From JAPLDB01 sp038230515 (GTDB taxonomy: Bacteria > Bacteroidota > Bacteroidia > AKYH767-A > 2013-40CM-41-45), in NCBI GenBank assembly GCA_038230515.1, contig JBBRND010000009.1, positions 78,536 to 142,535 of the forward strand: a DNA stretch of 64,000 bases. The letters run 5' to 3'. The position numbers and the translations under genes were made by a program. Under the pieces are notes generated by a model, which saw nothing but the letters and a program-made list of their open reading frames with translations, did no database searches and was not told the origin of the DNA. Below are positions 1 to 9,180 of this stretch, in pieces (position 1 is the first letter of the stretch; each line of letters begins with the position of its first letter).

Positions 1-1509
1 TTTCTTTATACTTTTTATTTTTTGAAAAACCAAACCGGGTCTCTCATGCTTTTGTTTTTTATAGGTCTTGCATTAGGAAGGGATTTTTTTCTCCCGATTT
101 CCGAATATTCCTTTGGAGTAATTTCATCTCTGCCTTTAATCGGGGTAGCATTTAGAAATTCCATTAAGAAAGATAAAGCAAAATTAATATATGCTTCAGT
201 TATTATTATTATTAGCTCGAATTTTCATCCCATATCACTGTTAGCTGCTGGGTTTATCATCGGGTATGAATTTCTAAGCGCAGAAAAACAATTTCGCAAG
301 CATTGGGCAATTTTGGCTTTGATAGCAGCTATTGTTTTTATCCTTCGCCATTATCTTGTTCCACTAGATGAGTACGAAAAAAATAAAATGGGCTCCTACT
401 CCGAAGCATTGCATTATTTCCTTGCTCCCGGTCTAATTGCAAGTACAAAGGCAATTATAGTATATTTTATTAATTATTTTCCTGAATTGATTTGCCTTTT
501 CTTTTTGTCTTTAATAGTATTAATAGCAAGTCGAAAATGGATTCTGCTTGCTGCTACCTGCGCATTTGTTTATTTCATTCTTATTTTCTTCAGCATTGTA
601 AAAGGTGCTGATGAAAAAATATTTTGGGTTGCAGAATACTTTATTCTCTTAGGAATACCGATTCTGTTACCTCTCTCGTATGCGCTAATCAAATTAAAGT
701 TAAACAATATATTCATTCCAATTGCATTAGTTCTAAGCAGCTTGATTTGCTTCTTCCGGATTCATCAAAATGCACCCTATTTTAAAAGTAAAATAAGTTA
801 TATTGAAAGACTAATCAGTAACGGTTCCTCCTTACCTGAAAAACGCTATATTGTAGATTATAAAAATATCCCCCGAGAATATATGGCTAATACGTGGCCT
901 ATTACGTTTCAAACCCTACTGCTTTCTTCTTTTCAAAGCTCTAACAACTCACAATCCTTTATTGCTACTAATAATATTAACTCATTTGATTCTTTAATTC
1001 CGGATCCTACTTATTTTCTTGGACCTGAGTGGGGAATTGATATGTTTGATTATCCCGATAATAGAATAAAAAAGAAATATTTCAATCTTCCGGAAAAAGG
1101 ATATAGAAAACTTACTACATCTCAGCAGAATTTTTTAGCCGATAGTAGTTTATTTAATGCTTCCAAAATTAAAATTGTTCCTTTGGGCACTAGATTATCT
1201 TTAATAAACGATTCGTTAGCGTACATAACAGTTAAAATTATTAATACAACAGGAATAAAAATTCCCTCCATCCCCGAAGGAAATCATGCAATGTTCCTTT
1301 CTTATCATATCTATGATTTATCGGGCAAGTTGATTTCCTGGGACAATTTACGATCTCCATTTGAAACAGACATTTATGGTGTCTCAATATGTGCGTTAAA
1401 TATTAAATTCAATGATTTAAGAAATAAAGAATTCTATATGATTGCGGACATTGTTTCTGAAAATCAGCGATGGTGGGGAATTGATTCGAAAATAACAATC
1501 ACGGAATAA
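1..1509 (+). CDS. Multi-spanning membrane protein, 5' end outside window
   Basis: The reading frame is open from the first base, so the true start probably lies upstream; the first usable in-window start is a TTG at 22. Roughly the first 255 residues are a succession of hydrophobic segments separated by short basic loops (about eight to ten membrane spans). The last 240 residues are polar and look like an extracytoplasmic domain rich in Asn, Ser and Tyr. I recognise no family motif; the layout resembles integral membrane glycosyltransferases or polysaccharide proteins, but that is only a resemblance. No neighbouring gene suggests a pathway. It ends in TAA and is followed by a structured intergenic region. 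Confidence 0.7.
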   Translation, partial: FLYTFYFLKNQTGSLMLLFFIGLALGRDFFLPISEYSFGVISSLPLIGVAFRNSIKKDKAKLIYASVIIIISSNFHPISLLAAGFIIGYEFLSAEKQFRKHWAILALIAAIVFILRHYLVPLDEYEKNKMGSYSEALHYFLAPGLIASTKAIIVYFINYFPELICLFFLSLIVLIASRKWILLAATCAFVYFILIFFSIVKGADEKIFWVAEYFILLGIPILLPLSYALIKLKLNNIFIPIALVLSSLICFFRIHQNAPYFKSKISYIERLISNGSSLPEKRYIVDYKNIPREYMANTWPITFQTLLLSSFQSSNNSQSFIATNNINSFDSLIPDPTYFLGPEWGIDMFDYPDNRIKKKYFNLPEKGYRKLTTSQQNFLADSSLFNASKIKIVPLGTRLSLINDSLAYITVKIINTTGIKIPSIPEGNHAMFLSYHIYDLSGKLISWDNLRSPFETDIYGVSICALNIKFNDLRNKEFYMIADIVSENQRWWGIDSKITITE

Positions 1510-1552
1510 TATGACTTCGCTTTTCCGATGGTGTCTGGTCTTACCGCGGAAG

Positions 1553-1635
1553 GTTGTGTGCAGGATTGACCTAACACTTAGGTAATCCTAAGCGGCAGGT
1601 GAGCAGCTCACGAAGCCAACACACAACACCTGCCG
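1553..1635. other. Structured intergenic element with interleaved stems
   Basis: Within 83 bases several complementary arms occur. GTTGTGTG (1553-1560) pairs with CACACAAC (1620-1627); CGGCAGGTG (1593-1601) pairs with CACCTGCCG (1627-1635). Because the arms interleave, they would form a pseudoknot. Two local hairpins compete: CTTAGG/CCTAAG (1577-1592) and GTGAG/CTCAC (1599-1611). The element lies between a convergent gene pair (ends at 1509 and 1710). It may be a REP-like repeat, a small RNA or a bidirectional terminator; there is no clear T-tract. Confidence 0.45.
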
Positions 1636-1709
1636 GAACAAAAAAAGGGAAAGTGGAAAAGGATTGATCGCAGATTATTTTTATTCAGAACATTCTTTCC
1701 GGTTGTTTT

Positions 1710-2438
1710 TCAGGTTATCTGATTCATCCTTATAAATGCTTGCTGCAAACCTTCGGGTGCTGCTTTGCTCATGGTTTCGCTAAATCCAAAAGTCAATTCT
1801 GTTTTGCCTTCTCTTAACTGGCTAAATATTGCTTCAATAAAATCTGCTACCGGAGGGGCATGATCGTGCAATCCCTTGCCGCCAAGATCGGTGTTGAGAG
1901 CAGGAGGTATTATTTCAATTACTTCTATGTTTTTAGATTTCAACAATGCCCGCGCAGAAAGTGTGAATGAATGAAAGAATGCTTTCGTTCCTGAATATAC
2001 AGGGGTTTTGATTAAAGGCACAAACGATAACCCTGATGTAACATTCATAATGGTGGTTAGCGATTTCAGGTTTATGAAAAGAGAGGTGAGATGTAGCGGT
2101 GCTTCAATGTTTATCGCTATTTCTTCTTTTGCGCGCTGGTAAAAATCAGGGTCTGAAACTGCCATCCATTGCTGGATGCCGGCATTATTTACAAGCACAT
2201 TCAAATCAGAATGTTCTTCTTTTATCCATTTATAAAGTTCTTCGCGTTCGTGGGCTTTAGATAAATCGCACTGCTTCGTTAGCACTGAAGGAAATCTGGT
2301 GCGCAGTTCTGCCAGTGCTTCTTCGCGCCTTCCGCAAATAAGCACGGTGTTATTTTCACTTATAAACTTTTCCGCCAGCCCTGCGCCAATGCCTGAAGCG
2401 CCTCCGGTAATAAGAATTTTGTTGTTTGATATTTTCAT
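1710..2438 (-). CDS. SDR family oxidoreductase (DltE-like)
   Basis: A 242-residue classical short-chain dehydrogenase, the usual length for the family. The cofactor-binding TGGASGIG glycine motif is at residues 11-18, the structural NNAG at 84-87, and the catalytic Ser135-Tyr148-Lys152 triad is present (YSGTK). The overall pattern resembles DltE/YciK-type cytoplasmic SDRs. Arg37-Arg38 after the second beta strand suggests NADP(H), which is an inference. The substrate cannot be predicted. It stands alone: a convergent gene to the left and a 187-bp gap to the T9SS protein gene on the right. The ATG start leaves no room for a longer N-terminus before the Rossmann fold. Confidence 0.9.
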   Translation of the reverse strand: MKISNNKILITGGASGIGAGLAEKFISENNTVLICGRREEALAELRTRFPSVLTKQCDLSKAHEREELYKWIKEEHSDLNVLVNNAGIQQWMAVSDPDFYQRAKEEIAINIEAPLHLTSLFINLKSLTTIMNVTSGLSFVPLIKTPVYSGTKAFFHSFTLSARALLKSKNIEVIEIIPPALNTDLGGKGLHDHAPPVADFIEAIFSQLREGKTELTFGFSETMSKAAPEGLQQAFIRMNQIT

Positions 2439-2589
2439 TTGAATGTTGGCTTGAAATTAATTTAGTTTTTGATGAACACTTAATTGCTGATTTAGTTTAA
2501 GGGATGAATGGAAAGCCCCACGAAGGAGTAAAGCGTGCATACGGGCGGAACTCTATCGGGGTAGGGTTCAGTTTTACCTCTCCCCCTGC

Positions 2590-2611
2590 CCCCTCTCCCA
2601 AGGGAGAGGGG
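2590..2611. repeat. G/C-rich perfect hairpin (REP-like or terminator)
   Basis: CCCCTCTCCC and GGGAGAGGGG form a perfect 10-bp stem with an AA loop, 15 bp beyond the stop codon of the minus-strand T9SS protein gene ending at 2626. On that strand no T-run follows, so a dispersed extragenic palindrome is at least as likely as a Rho-independent terminator. Confidence 0.55.
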
Positions 2612-2625
2612 AGAAACAGCCGCGC

Positions 2626-4269
2626 TTAACGGGTGGGGACGATTAACTTTTTGCTGACGCTCCCACCTTCTGTTACCAACCTAGCTAAATACACCCCGCC
2701 AGCAAGCTGCCCTGCCTGTACTTCTTGTTTATTAAAACCCGAAGTGACCGAAAGCGGTTGTTGCAGGAGCACTCTGCCGGTAATATCTAATAGTTGCACT
2801 TGTGTGCGTTCGTTGCCATTGGCGTAAAAAGTTAGGGTGAGTTGGTTGGTGCCGGGGTTTAGGTAGGTAGTGAAATCGGTGATGGGGGAAGACAGGGAAG
2901 CTACGCTTGAATAATCTGGAGCAAGTTTTACCACCCAAATGTCCTGACTACCATGATTGCCACTTACATCTCCATCATTTGAGTCAGTTATTCCGGAAAC
3001 AATGTACCCTCCATCGGATGTTTGTTTTATCAGATTCCCTGATAAAGTTAAATCGCTTCCCGATCCGCCCAAGGTTCGTTCCCATTGAAGGTTGCCTAAA
3101 CTGTCAATCTTAAAAACCCAAATATCAAATGGAAACATACCATGTAATCCTGTCACATCTCCGTCAGTAGATTTAGTAGAACAGGATACCACATATCCTC
3201 CGTCACTTGTTTTGGCAATACTTGGATAATCTTCATCGTCAGTACCTCCATAGCAATGCTGCCATTGAATATTTCCAGAACTATCCATTTTGACTACCCA
3301 AATATCCGCCCAATAAAGGCTTGAAACATGCCAACCCGTTACATCTCCACTAACTGAATTTGTTGTTCCTGTAGCTATAAAGCCACCATCACTTGTGAAT
3401 AATAAAGAAGACATTGATTCATATGCTGACCCGCCCAAGCATTTTTGCCATATTATATTTCCAATAGTATCGAGCTTAACCAACCACATATCTTGACTAT
3501 TATGAATACCAATTACATCTCCATCACCTGAACTTGTAGATCCACCAACTATGTAATTACCATCTAAGGTTTGCCTTACTGCGAAGGCTTCATCTATATT
3601 AGAACCGCCCAGACATTTTTGCCACTGAATATTTCCAGAACTATCTATCTTGACTACCCATATATCAGATGTAGAATTAGAGTGAAAACCGATTACGTCT
3701 CCATCATTTGAAAAAGTAGCCCCGCAAATAATATAGCCTGAATCTGCCGTTTTACAAAAATTGTAAGCTACATCACCATTCAATCCGCCATAACATTTCT
3801 GCCAAGTAACACTTTGGTTACTATCAATCTGTACACCCCAAAGATCGGGCGAAATAGAGGGGTTATGATTACCGCTAACATCACCATCATTGGAAATGGC
3901 ACTCCCAAAGCATAAAATATTATTGTTATCTTTTTGAATGACAGCATTAAAAATATCCCATGATGTGCCACCTACGCACTTTTGCCAAAGCAATGTACCT
4001 ACAGTATCTATTTTTATAATCCACGCATCAGGGCACGGATAAGCTCCACAAACGGTTGATGATGTTCCACCGTGATTTCCGGTTACATCGCCATCATTTG
4101 ATCCAGTAGATCCAACAATTAAATACCCTCCGTCATTTGACAAAATAATTTCTGTTGGTTCTTCGTCATACATTCCGCCATAACATTTTTGCCATTGAAT
4201 AGAAGGCGCCTGCGCGCGCGCCTTTCCCGAAAAAATAATAAGCAATGCAAAAAGATATTTGAGATGCAT
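2626..4269 (-). CDS. Secreted repeat protein with T9SS C-terminal sorting domain
   Basis: A 547-residue secreted protein. Residues 1-19 form a signal peptide ending KARA before QAPS. The body has about seven copies of a roughly 60-residue repeat built on W-Q-K-C-Y/L-G-G, D-G-G-Y-I, S-N-D-G-D-V-x-G-x-H and D-I-W-V-V-K-I-D, a pattern found in Bacteroidota surface proteins and consistent with a beta-propeller-like fold. Residues from about 460 form a typical T9SS type A sorting domain (ITGRVLLQ, then AGGVYLARL, ending KKLIVPTR), which directs export across the outer membrane through the Por/Gld machinery. The ligand is unknown. The 550 bp upstream contain the 21-bp minisatellite. Confidence 0.9.
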   Translation of the reverse strand: MHLKYLFALLIIFSGKARAQAPSIQWQKCYGGMYDEEPTEIILSNDGGYLIVGSTGSNDGDVTGNHGGTSSTVCGAYPCPDAWIIKIDTVGTLLWQKCVGGTSWDIFNAVIQKDNNNILCFGSAISNDGDVSGNHNPSISPDLWGVQIDSNQSVTWQKCYGGLNGDVAYNFCKTADSGYIICGATFSNDGDVIGFHSNSTSDIWVVKIDSSGNIQWQKCLGGSNIDEAFAVRQTLDGNYIVGGSTSSGDGDVIGIHNSQDMWLVKLDTIGNIIWQKCLGGSAYESMSSLLFTSDGGFIATGTTNSVSGDVTGWHVSSLYWADIWVVKMDSSGNIQWQHCYGGTDDEDYPSIAKTSDGGYVVSCSTKSTDGDVTGLHGMFPFDIWVFKIDSLGNLQWERTLGGSGSDLTLSGNLIKQTSDGGYIVSGITDSNDGDVSGNHGSQDIWVVKLAPDYSSVASLSSPITDFTTYLNPGTNQLTLTFYANGNERTQVQLLDITGRVLLQQPLSVTSGFNKQEVQAGQLAGGVYLARLVTEGGSVSKKLIVPTR

Positions 4270-4488
4270 GGGGTTTGTATTGGATGTTCAAAGATAGGAA
4301 GAAAAATTGAATGGATGCTTCTTGAAAGAAAACCTTGAAGATTCTATGTTAAGAAACAAGGGACTCTTTTTGTAAGATTTTCAGGAGATTTTAGAAAAAC
4401 AACTGCCAAACATGCGGCTTTTGCAGCAGGGTGAAAATATTTCTTTGAAAATGGCGTGATTATTTGCGTTCGCAGTGCATTATCAAAT

Positions 4489-4740
4489 GCTGCGCGGGGA
4501 TTAGCAAACGCTGCGCGGACATTATCAAATACTGCGCGAGGATTAGTAAACGCTGCGCGGGGATTATCAAATACTGCGCGAGGATTAGTAAACGCTGCGC
4601 GGATATTATCAAATGCTGCGCGAGGATTAGTAAATGCTGCGCGGACATTATCAAATACTGCGCGAGGATTAGTAAACGCTGCGCGGACATTATCAAATAC
4701 TGCGCGAGGATTAGCAAACGCTGCGCGGATATTATCAAAT
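4489..4740. repeat. Minisatellite: 12 tandem 21-bp units in 42-bp pairs
   Basis: Twelve consecutive 21-bp units without gaps alternate between a type ending ATTATCAAAT and a type ending GGATTAGTAAAC, giving a 42-bp higher-order period. Every unit has the core TGCGCG. Because 21 is a multiple of three, frames on both strands stay open through it; these are by-products of the repeat, not convincing genes. It fills the middle of the 550-bp gap (4270-4819) between two T9SS protein genes, downstream of one and upstream of the other. The rest of the gap shows no gene. Confidence 0.95.
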
Positions 4741-4819
4741 GCCCCGCGAATCTTCTGCTTTTGATGAGGGAAGTTTCTAAAGGAGTGTCCGAAAAATCAG
4801 GATCACACTCCCGCCCTTG

Positions 4820-7360
4820 TTATTCCATCACCATAAATTTTGCGGCAGCCGTGTTCTTTCCAAATTCTGTTTTTACAAAATAGGTTCCGGTGCTCAGGTT
4901 TTTTACATCTATATCTATCGTGTTTTTGCCGATTGCAAGCGGTTTGGTGTTTTCTTCTTTCAGTAGTTTTCCGTTAATGTCAAATATCAGCACATGCGCA
5001 TTTCCGTTTATTCCGGCATTTATTAAAAGCGAAAGCTGATTATGCACGGGGTTGGAAATAATCTTCTGCGTGAAATCTTTTATGAAGCTGTTTGTTGCAA
5101 CTTCTGTATTGATGTCAGCAAGAGAAACTTTATAGATGCCGTTGCCATGGGTAAATGCAATCAGTGAATTGTCGAAAACAGAATAACGCAGATCAAAAAC
5201 CATTACTCCTTCAGGCAAGCCCATGTTGAAAGCATACCAGGACGCGCCACCATCTATAGATGCAAATACACCCAGATCGCATCCAACAAATAAAGTTTCA
5301 GGAGTTGCAGGAAGAATTTCGATGGCATGAAAAGGAAGATCAGGAAGACCAACTGAAAGATCAGTCCATGCACCTCCGGCATTTGTAGATTTAAAGATAT
5401 GTCCTGTGCCGAAACCGGAATACACTACATATACTTCGCTGCTATTTTGCGGATTCACAGCAATGTCGCGCGGGAACCGGTTGGGAAGATTGCCTGTTAT
5501 ATTTGTGAGCGTAATGCCGCCATCATCGCTTCGGAAAACGTGAGACGGGCGCGTATCGCTTGGTGCTGTAGTAATATAAAGGGTGTCCGTGCTTGTATTT
5601 GAAACGGAAATTGCAAGCGCCTGGTTGAGTGAATCAATATTTCCTGCTTCCGGATACCAGGAAATTCCGGCATCATCGCTACGGTAAAGTGTATCAGAAG
5701 CGGCATACATTACATTAAGATCTGAATTGCATAAAACGAAAGGAGCAACAAAAGCAGAGGTATTTAATCCGGCAGAATTACCGGGGTGAACAAAAATATC
5801 CATCCAGTTAAAGCCGCGGTCATCGCTGCGTTCAATGTTCATATATTGCCAGGAGCAATACTGAGTATAATCATCGCTGGGATTGATGGCACAGAAAGAA
5901 CCATCACCACCATATACGGCATCCCAATATAAGGTGCCGTTGCAACGGTTAGTGAAATTATCCTGCGCACCGGCAATGATGAGAGAAGGATCGGAATTGG
6001 AAACCGAGCCGATGTAAAATTGAGAAGTGACATATCCATCGGTACATTCATAATAGCTGTCGCCAAAGTCATCGCTGCGGAATAAGCCGCCATCGGTAAG
6101 GATATAAAGATGATCGGGGTTTAGCGGATTGGAAACAATATTGTGAATGTCTGAATGAATATAATCGTTTGTTCCAAAATTATTCGATACCTGGAGAATA
6201 TTATTTGCATCATCATCACTTCTGAAAACCTGCACACCGCCAAACATGAGACGAGTAGAGTCATCCGTTTTTACCCAAAGCCCTTTTGCATACCAGCCCT
6301 GGTAAGAAACAATTTCAGTTCCGTTTACATAATTCCATGTGTTGCCTTTATTGAAGGAACGGTACAGTCCGATCGTGCTATAAACATCAGCAATCAGAGC
6401 ATAAACAGTATTGTTATTTTGAGGATTGATGCACAAAGAAATTCTTCCCTGATTAGTTCCGGCAGGTAAACCGCTGGTAAGATGAGTCCAAGTAACTCCG
6501 CTGTCAGTCGTGCGCCAGATCCCGTGCGAAGGACTCGTTGTATTTCCAACCCCTGCATAGATGATAGAAGGAGTGACCGGATCCATGGCAAGATTCATTA
6601 TCATCAGCTCGTTCAGAATAAGATTCCAGGTGGCGCCACCGTCAATGGTTTTGTAAATTCCTTCTGTTGTTGCAGCATACACTTCGTTGGTGTTGGTCGG
6701 ATTCATAACTAAGTCCCAGATGCCGCGAGTTTGATCATAGCTCCAGTTCAGCGTTTGAGTCCACGTAAGTCCGCCATCCATTGTTTTTAAAATTCCAATG
6801 CCAACGCTTCCTCTTGTCGGGCGCGTGATCAAACCGTTTACCGCACTTGCATGGGTATGCACTTCACCCGTGCCGATATACATTTCATTCGGATTGTTAT
6901 GATTGATGGAAATGCAACTTACACCACGCACGGGAAAGCCGGTAGGAATATAAGTCCATGCATTTTGCCCTATGCCGCCTGTTGTGCTCTTCCATAATCC
7001 GCCACTTGCGGAGCCGAGCCAGATGGTTGCAGTGTCATTCGGATTGAAAGCAATGCACAATGTTCTGCCGCCAAGATTATTCGGACCGATGCTTTGCCAT
7101 GGGCTCACCGTGCGCGAGCGTTGATTACCTGCATCAAAATTGTTTTTGTATTGCCGATACGCGTTTGCATATCCATCAGCAGGAATATCGGCATTCGGAA
7201 ATGCTGCAGCAGTGGAAAGAAACTGCATGGCATCCCAAGCCACACCGCGGGTTTCTGTTTCTTCTTTCGGAGAAGAACTGTTTTTTCTCTTCGGAGAAAA
7301 AATTAAAACAAAGCTGCAAAGAAGAATGGTAGCTGTAGCGTAGAGTAAAAATTTTTTCAT
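4820..7360 (-). CDS. Secreted BNR/Vps10-type beta-propeller protein with T9SS sorting domain
   Basis: An 846-residue secreted protein. The N-terminus is a signal/anchor segment (about residues 4-24) followed by a Lys/Ser/Glu-rich linker. From about residue 90 to 745 there are many BNR/Asp-box-type repeats (S-x-D-x-G-x-x-W, e.g. KTMDGGLTW, RTTDSGVTW, RSDDAGISW), the sortilin/Vps10 and sialidase-type propeller signature. The last 80 residues are a T9SS sorting domain (ISNPVHNQL, IFDINGKLL, GTYFVKTEFG). I see no sialidase catalytic signature beyond the Asp boxes, so adhesion or binding is as likely as hydrolysis. It is monocistronic, with the minisatellite 80 bp past its stop. Confidence 0.9.
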   Translation of the reverse strand: MKKFLLYATATILLCSFVLIFSPKRKNSSSPKEETETRGVAWDAMQFLSTAAAFPNADIPADGYANAYRQYKNNFDAGNQRSRTVSPWQSIGPNNLGGRTLCIAFNPNDTATIWLGSASGGLWKSTTGGIGQNAWTYIPTGFPVRGVSCISINHNNPNEMYIGTGEVHTHASAVNGLITRPTRGSVGIGILKTMDGGLTWTQTLNWSYDQTRGIWDLVMNPTNTNEVYAATTEGIYKTIDGGATWNLILNELMIMNLAMDPVTPSIIYAGVGNTTSPSHGIWRTTDSGVTWTHLTSGLPAGTNQGRISLCINPQNNNTVYALIADVYSTIGLYRSFNKGNTWNYVNGTEIVSYQGWYAKGLWVKTDDSTRLMFGGVQVFRSDDDANNILQVSNNFGTNDYIHSDIHNIVSNPLNPDHLYILTDGGLFRSDDFGDSYYECTDGYVTSQFYIGSVSNSDPSLIIAGAQDNFTNRCNGTLYWDAVYGGDGSFCAINPSDDYTQYCSWQYMNIERSDDRGFNWMDIFVHPGNSAGLNTSAFVAPFVLCNSDLNVMYAASDTLYRSDDAGISWYPEAGNIDSLNQALAISVSNTSTDTLYITTAPSDTRPSHVFRSDDGGITLTNITGNLPNRFPRDIAVNPQNSSEVYVVYSGFGTGHIFKSTNAGGAWTDLSVGLPDLPFHAIEILPATPETLFVGCDLGVFASIDGGASWYAFNMGLPEGVMVFDLRYSVFDNSLIAFTHGNGIYKVSLADINTEVATNSFIKDFTQKIISNPVHNQLSLLINAGINGNAHVLIFDINGKLLKEENTKPLAIGKNTIDIDVKNLSTGTYFVKTEFGKNTAAAKFMVME

Positions 7361-7483
7361 AATGAATGATTTAAATTGGTGAGGTAAAGGTAATACATCC
7401 TATCAAGTTTGCCCGAATTTCGCAATTTCACCCTTTAACAAGATACTCTGTAAGCCCTGCCAACATTGAATCTAAAAAAAATT

Positions 7484-7514
7484 TTGTGCAATTGATCAGA
7501 ATCCTCTAAGTTTG
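7484..7514 (+). promoter_or_regulatory. Bacteroidota-type promoter for the TonB-domain gene
   Basis: TTG at 7484-7486 and TAAGTTTG at 7507-7514 are separated by 20 bases, matching the Bacteroidota sigma-ABfr consensus (TTG, 19-21 bases, TAnnTTTG). The start codon is at 7576, leaving a leader of about 55 bases. Confidence 0.65.
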
Positions 7515-7575
7515 ATTTTCTGTTGGAAAGACGCAGCATCATTTTTCCGGCATATTCACTTAAACTTAAATCGAA

Positions 7576-7995
7576 ATGAAGACAAGAATAATTTCTCTCC
7601 TCTTTCTGCTTGTCATTGTATGTACTGCAAATCTTCTAGCGCAGAATCACGTAAAAGCAGGATTCGGAGTAACTGTTGTACAAACACAACCGCAATTTCC
7701 TGGCGGTGACGACAGCTTAATTTCTTTTCTGAAAACAAACCTTCGCTATCCGCAGGAAGCAAAAATTGCATGGATACAAGGGCGCGTGTTTATCGGCTTT
7801 CTTGTTAACAACACCGGGAAAATAAAAGATGTAAGAGTGTTAAGTGGAGTAAATGATGCGCTTGATGACGAGTCACTGCGGGTAGTACACCTCATGCCCG
7901 ACTGGACACCAGGCACCATTGGCGGAACAAATGTAGATGTGCAATACATTCTGCCTATTGAATTCGTAATGCCACAGAAAAGATCGGGTTTGTAG
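7576..7995 (+). CDS. Energy transducer TonB C-terminal-domain protein
   Basis: A 139-residue exported protein. Residues 1-23 are a signal peptide (hydrophobic, ending LLAQ). The rest is a single TonB C-terminal domain: P-Q-F-P-G-G near residue 41, LRYPQEAK near 57, G-R-V-F-I-G-F-x-V, and the DWTPG segment near 112. Classical TonB has an N-terminal membrane anchor and a Pro-rich linker, both absent here. In Bacteroidota such free TonB-CTD proteins are common, and their role in energising outer-membrane receptors is not certain. It is transcribed divergently from the T9SS gene and convergently with the EEP hydrolase gene 3 bp away. Confidence 0.85.
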   Translation: MKTRIISLLFLLVIVCTANLLAQNHVKAGFGVTVVQTQPQFPGGDDSLISFLKTNLRYPQEAKIAWIQGRVFIGFLVNNTGKIKDVRVLSGVNDALDDESLRVVHLMPDWTPGTIGGTNVDVQYILPIEFVMPQKRSGL

Positions 7996-7998
7996 TTT

Positions 7999-9135
7999 TT
8001 AGTCTTTCTTGAAATCTATCCAGCAACTGACAGGAAAGTGGTCAGAAATTTTTTCGTGATGGGTAATGTAATGCGTAGAAAAAAGTTTTTCGCTGTGAAG
8101 TATGTAATCAATACGAAAGCTCGGAAATAACCCTGCATACGTTTTTCCGAAACCACTTCCGCTTTCTCGGAATGAATCTTTTAGTCCTTCAGATATTTTG
8201 TGATACGTGTAAGAGGATGGTGTATCATTAAAATCGCCACACACTATTACAGGATACGGGCTTTTTTCAATTTCATTTTTAAGAATATCCACTTGCGATG
8301 CACGGCTGCTAAAAGCGCGTTTAAGGCGATTAAGAATTTGTATTCCTCCCGCCATGTCATCCTGCTCTACATCATTCTTCAGGTTTTCGATGTAGCGATA
8401 GTCCTGAGTTTGAAAACGAATACTTTCCAGATGCGTGTTGAAAATCCGCAGCGTATCATTCCCGACTTTTACATCAACATAAATAAAAATATTTCCTCCG
8501 CGCTTTCGAAAATGAACTGCCTGCTTATTGATGATGGGATACTTGCTGAAAATTGCAGTTCCCCAGTGATCTGAATCACGCAATGTTAACGTGTATTCAA
8601 TATGAGAATAGGGAGCCGACAAAACTTCCGGAAGTTTTTTGTTGTTGTCAAAATCCGCAATCTTGCGGTCGCTTGAATAATATTCCTGAAAGCAAACGAT
8701 GTCGGGTGATTCTTTTTTGAGGAAGTCGAAAATTTTACCACGTGTTTCATTGTTATGAAACCAATTGTAGAGATCAAATAACCGAACGTTAAACGACATG
8801 ACCTTGATCGGGAAAGCCCTGACCGAATCTTTTACCGGTTCTGCGCCTGAAGAAATTCTCGGTTCAACAATTCCGAATATCCGGGGGAAGCCAATAAGGA
8901 TGGCAATGATTGAAAACCAGAATTTTTTTTCCCGAATGAGAATCCAGAATAAAATGAATGAGAGATTCAGCAGGAGTAAAAAGCCGTATGACAATCCTAT
9001 GAGTTGAAGCCACCAGAAATTTCCGTCAGGAGAAATGAAAGCAGAAAGGTAGGAGAGGAGCAGAAAAAAAACACTGAAGATGTTCAGTACAAACATCAGC
9101 CGGGGGAGGAAAGATTTTTTTTTCTTTTGAAGCAC
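7999..9135 (-). CDS. Membrane-anchored endonuclease/exonuclease/phosphatase (EEP) protein
   Basis: A 378-residue protein with about three N-terminal membrane spans (roughly residues 13-33, 41-67 and 72-90) followed by an EEP/DNase I-like domain. The family's catalytic landmarks are visible: MSFNVR (Asn116), FQE (Glu151), a central THLES segment, CGDFNDTP and the terminal SDHFPV. EEP enzymes cleave phosphodiester bonds in nucleic acids, inositol phosphates or sphingomyelin; membrane-tethered Bacteroidota members have no firmly assigned substrate. It is followed in transcription by nothing on the same strand, and a 45-bp gap separates it from the upstream rhomboid gene, so the two could be co-transcribed. 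Confidence 0.88.
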   Translation of the reverse strand: MLQKKKKSFLPRLMFVLNIFSVFFLLLSYLSAFISPDGNFWWLQLIGLSYGFLLLLNLSFILFWILIREKKFWFSIIAILIGFPRIFGIVEPRISSGAEPVKDSVRAFPIKVMSFNVRLFDLYNWFHNNETRGKIFDFLKKESPDIVCFQEYYSSDRKIADFDNNKKLPEVLSAPYSHIEYTLTLRDSDHWGTAIFSKYPIINKQAVHFRKRGGNIFIYVDVKVGNDTLRIFNTHLESIRFQTQDYRYIENLKNDVEQDDMAGGIQILNRLKRAFSSRASQVDILKNEIEKSPYPVIVCGDFNDTPSSYTYHKISEGLKDSFRESGSGFGKTYAGLFPSFRIDYILHSEKLFSTHYITHHEKISDHFPVSCWIDFKKD

Positions 9136-9180
9136 AAATGAGATTAATAAATATCGAATAGGTAATTACGATATTTGGGT

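Noticed and set aside
4456..4883. Open frames on both strands through the 21-bp repeat
   Set aside because: They exist because the period is a multiple of three; composition follows the repeat and no start site is convincing.
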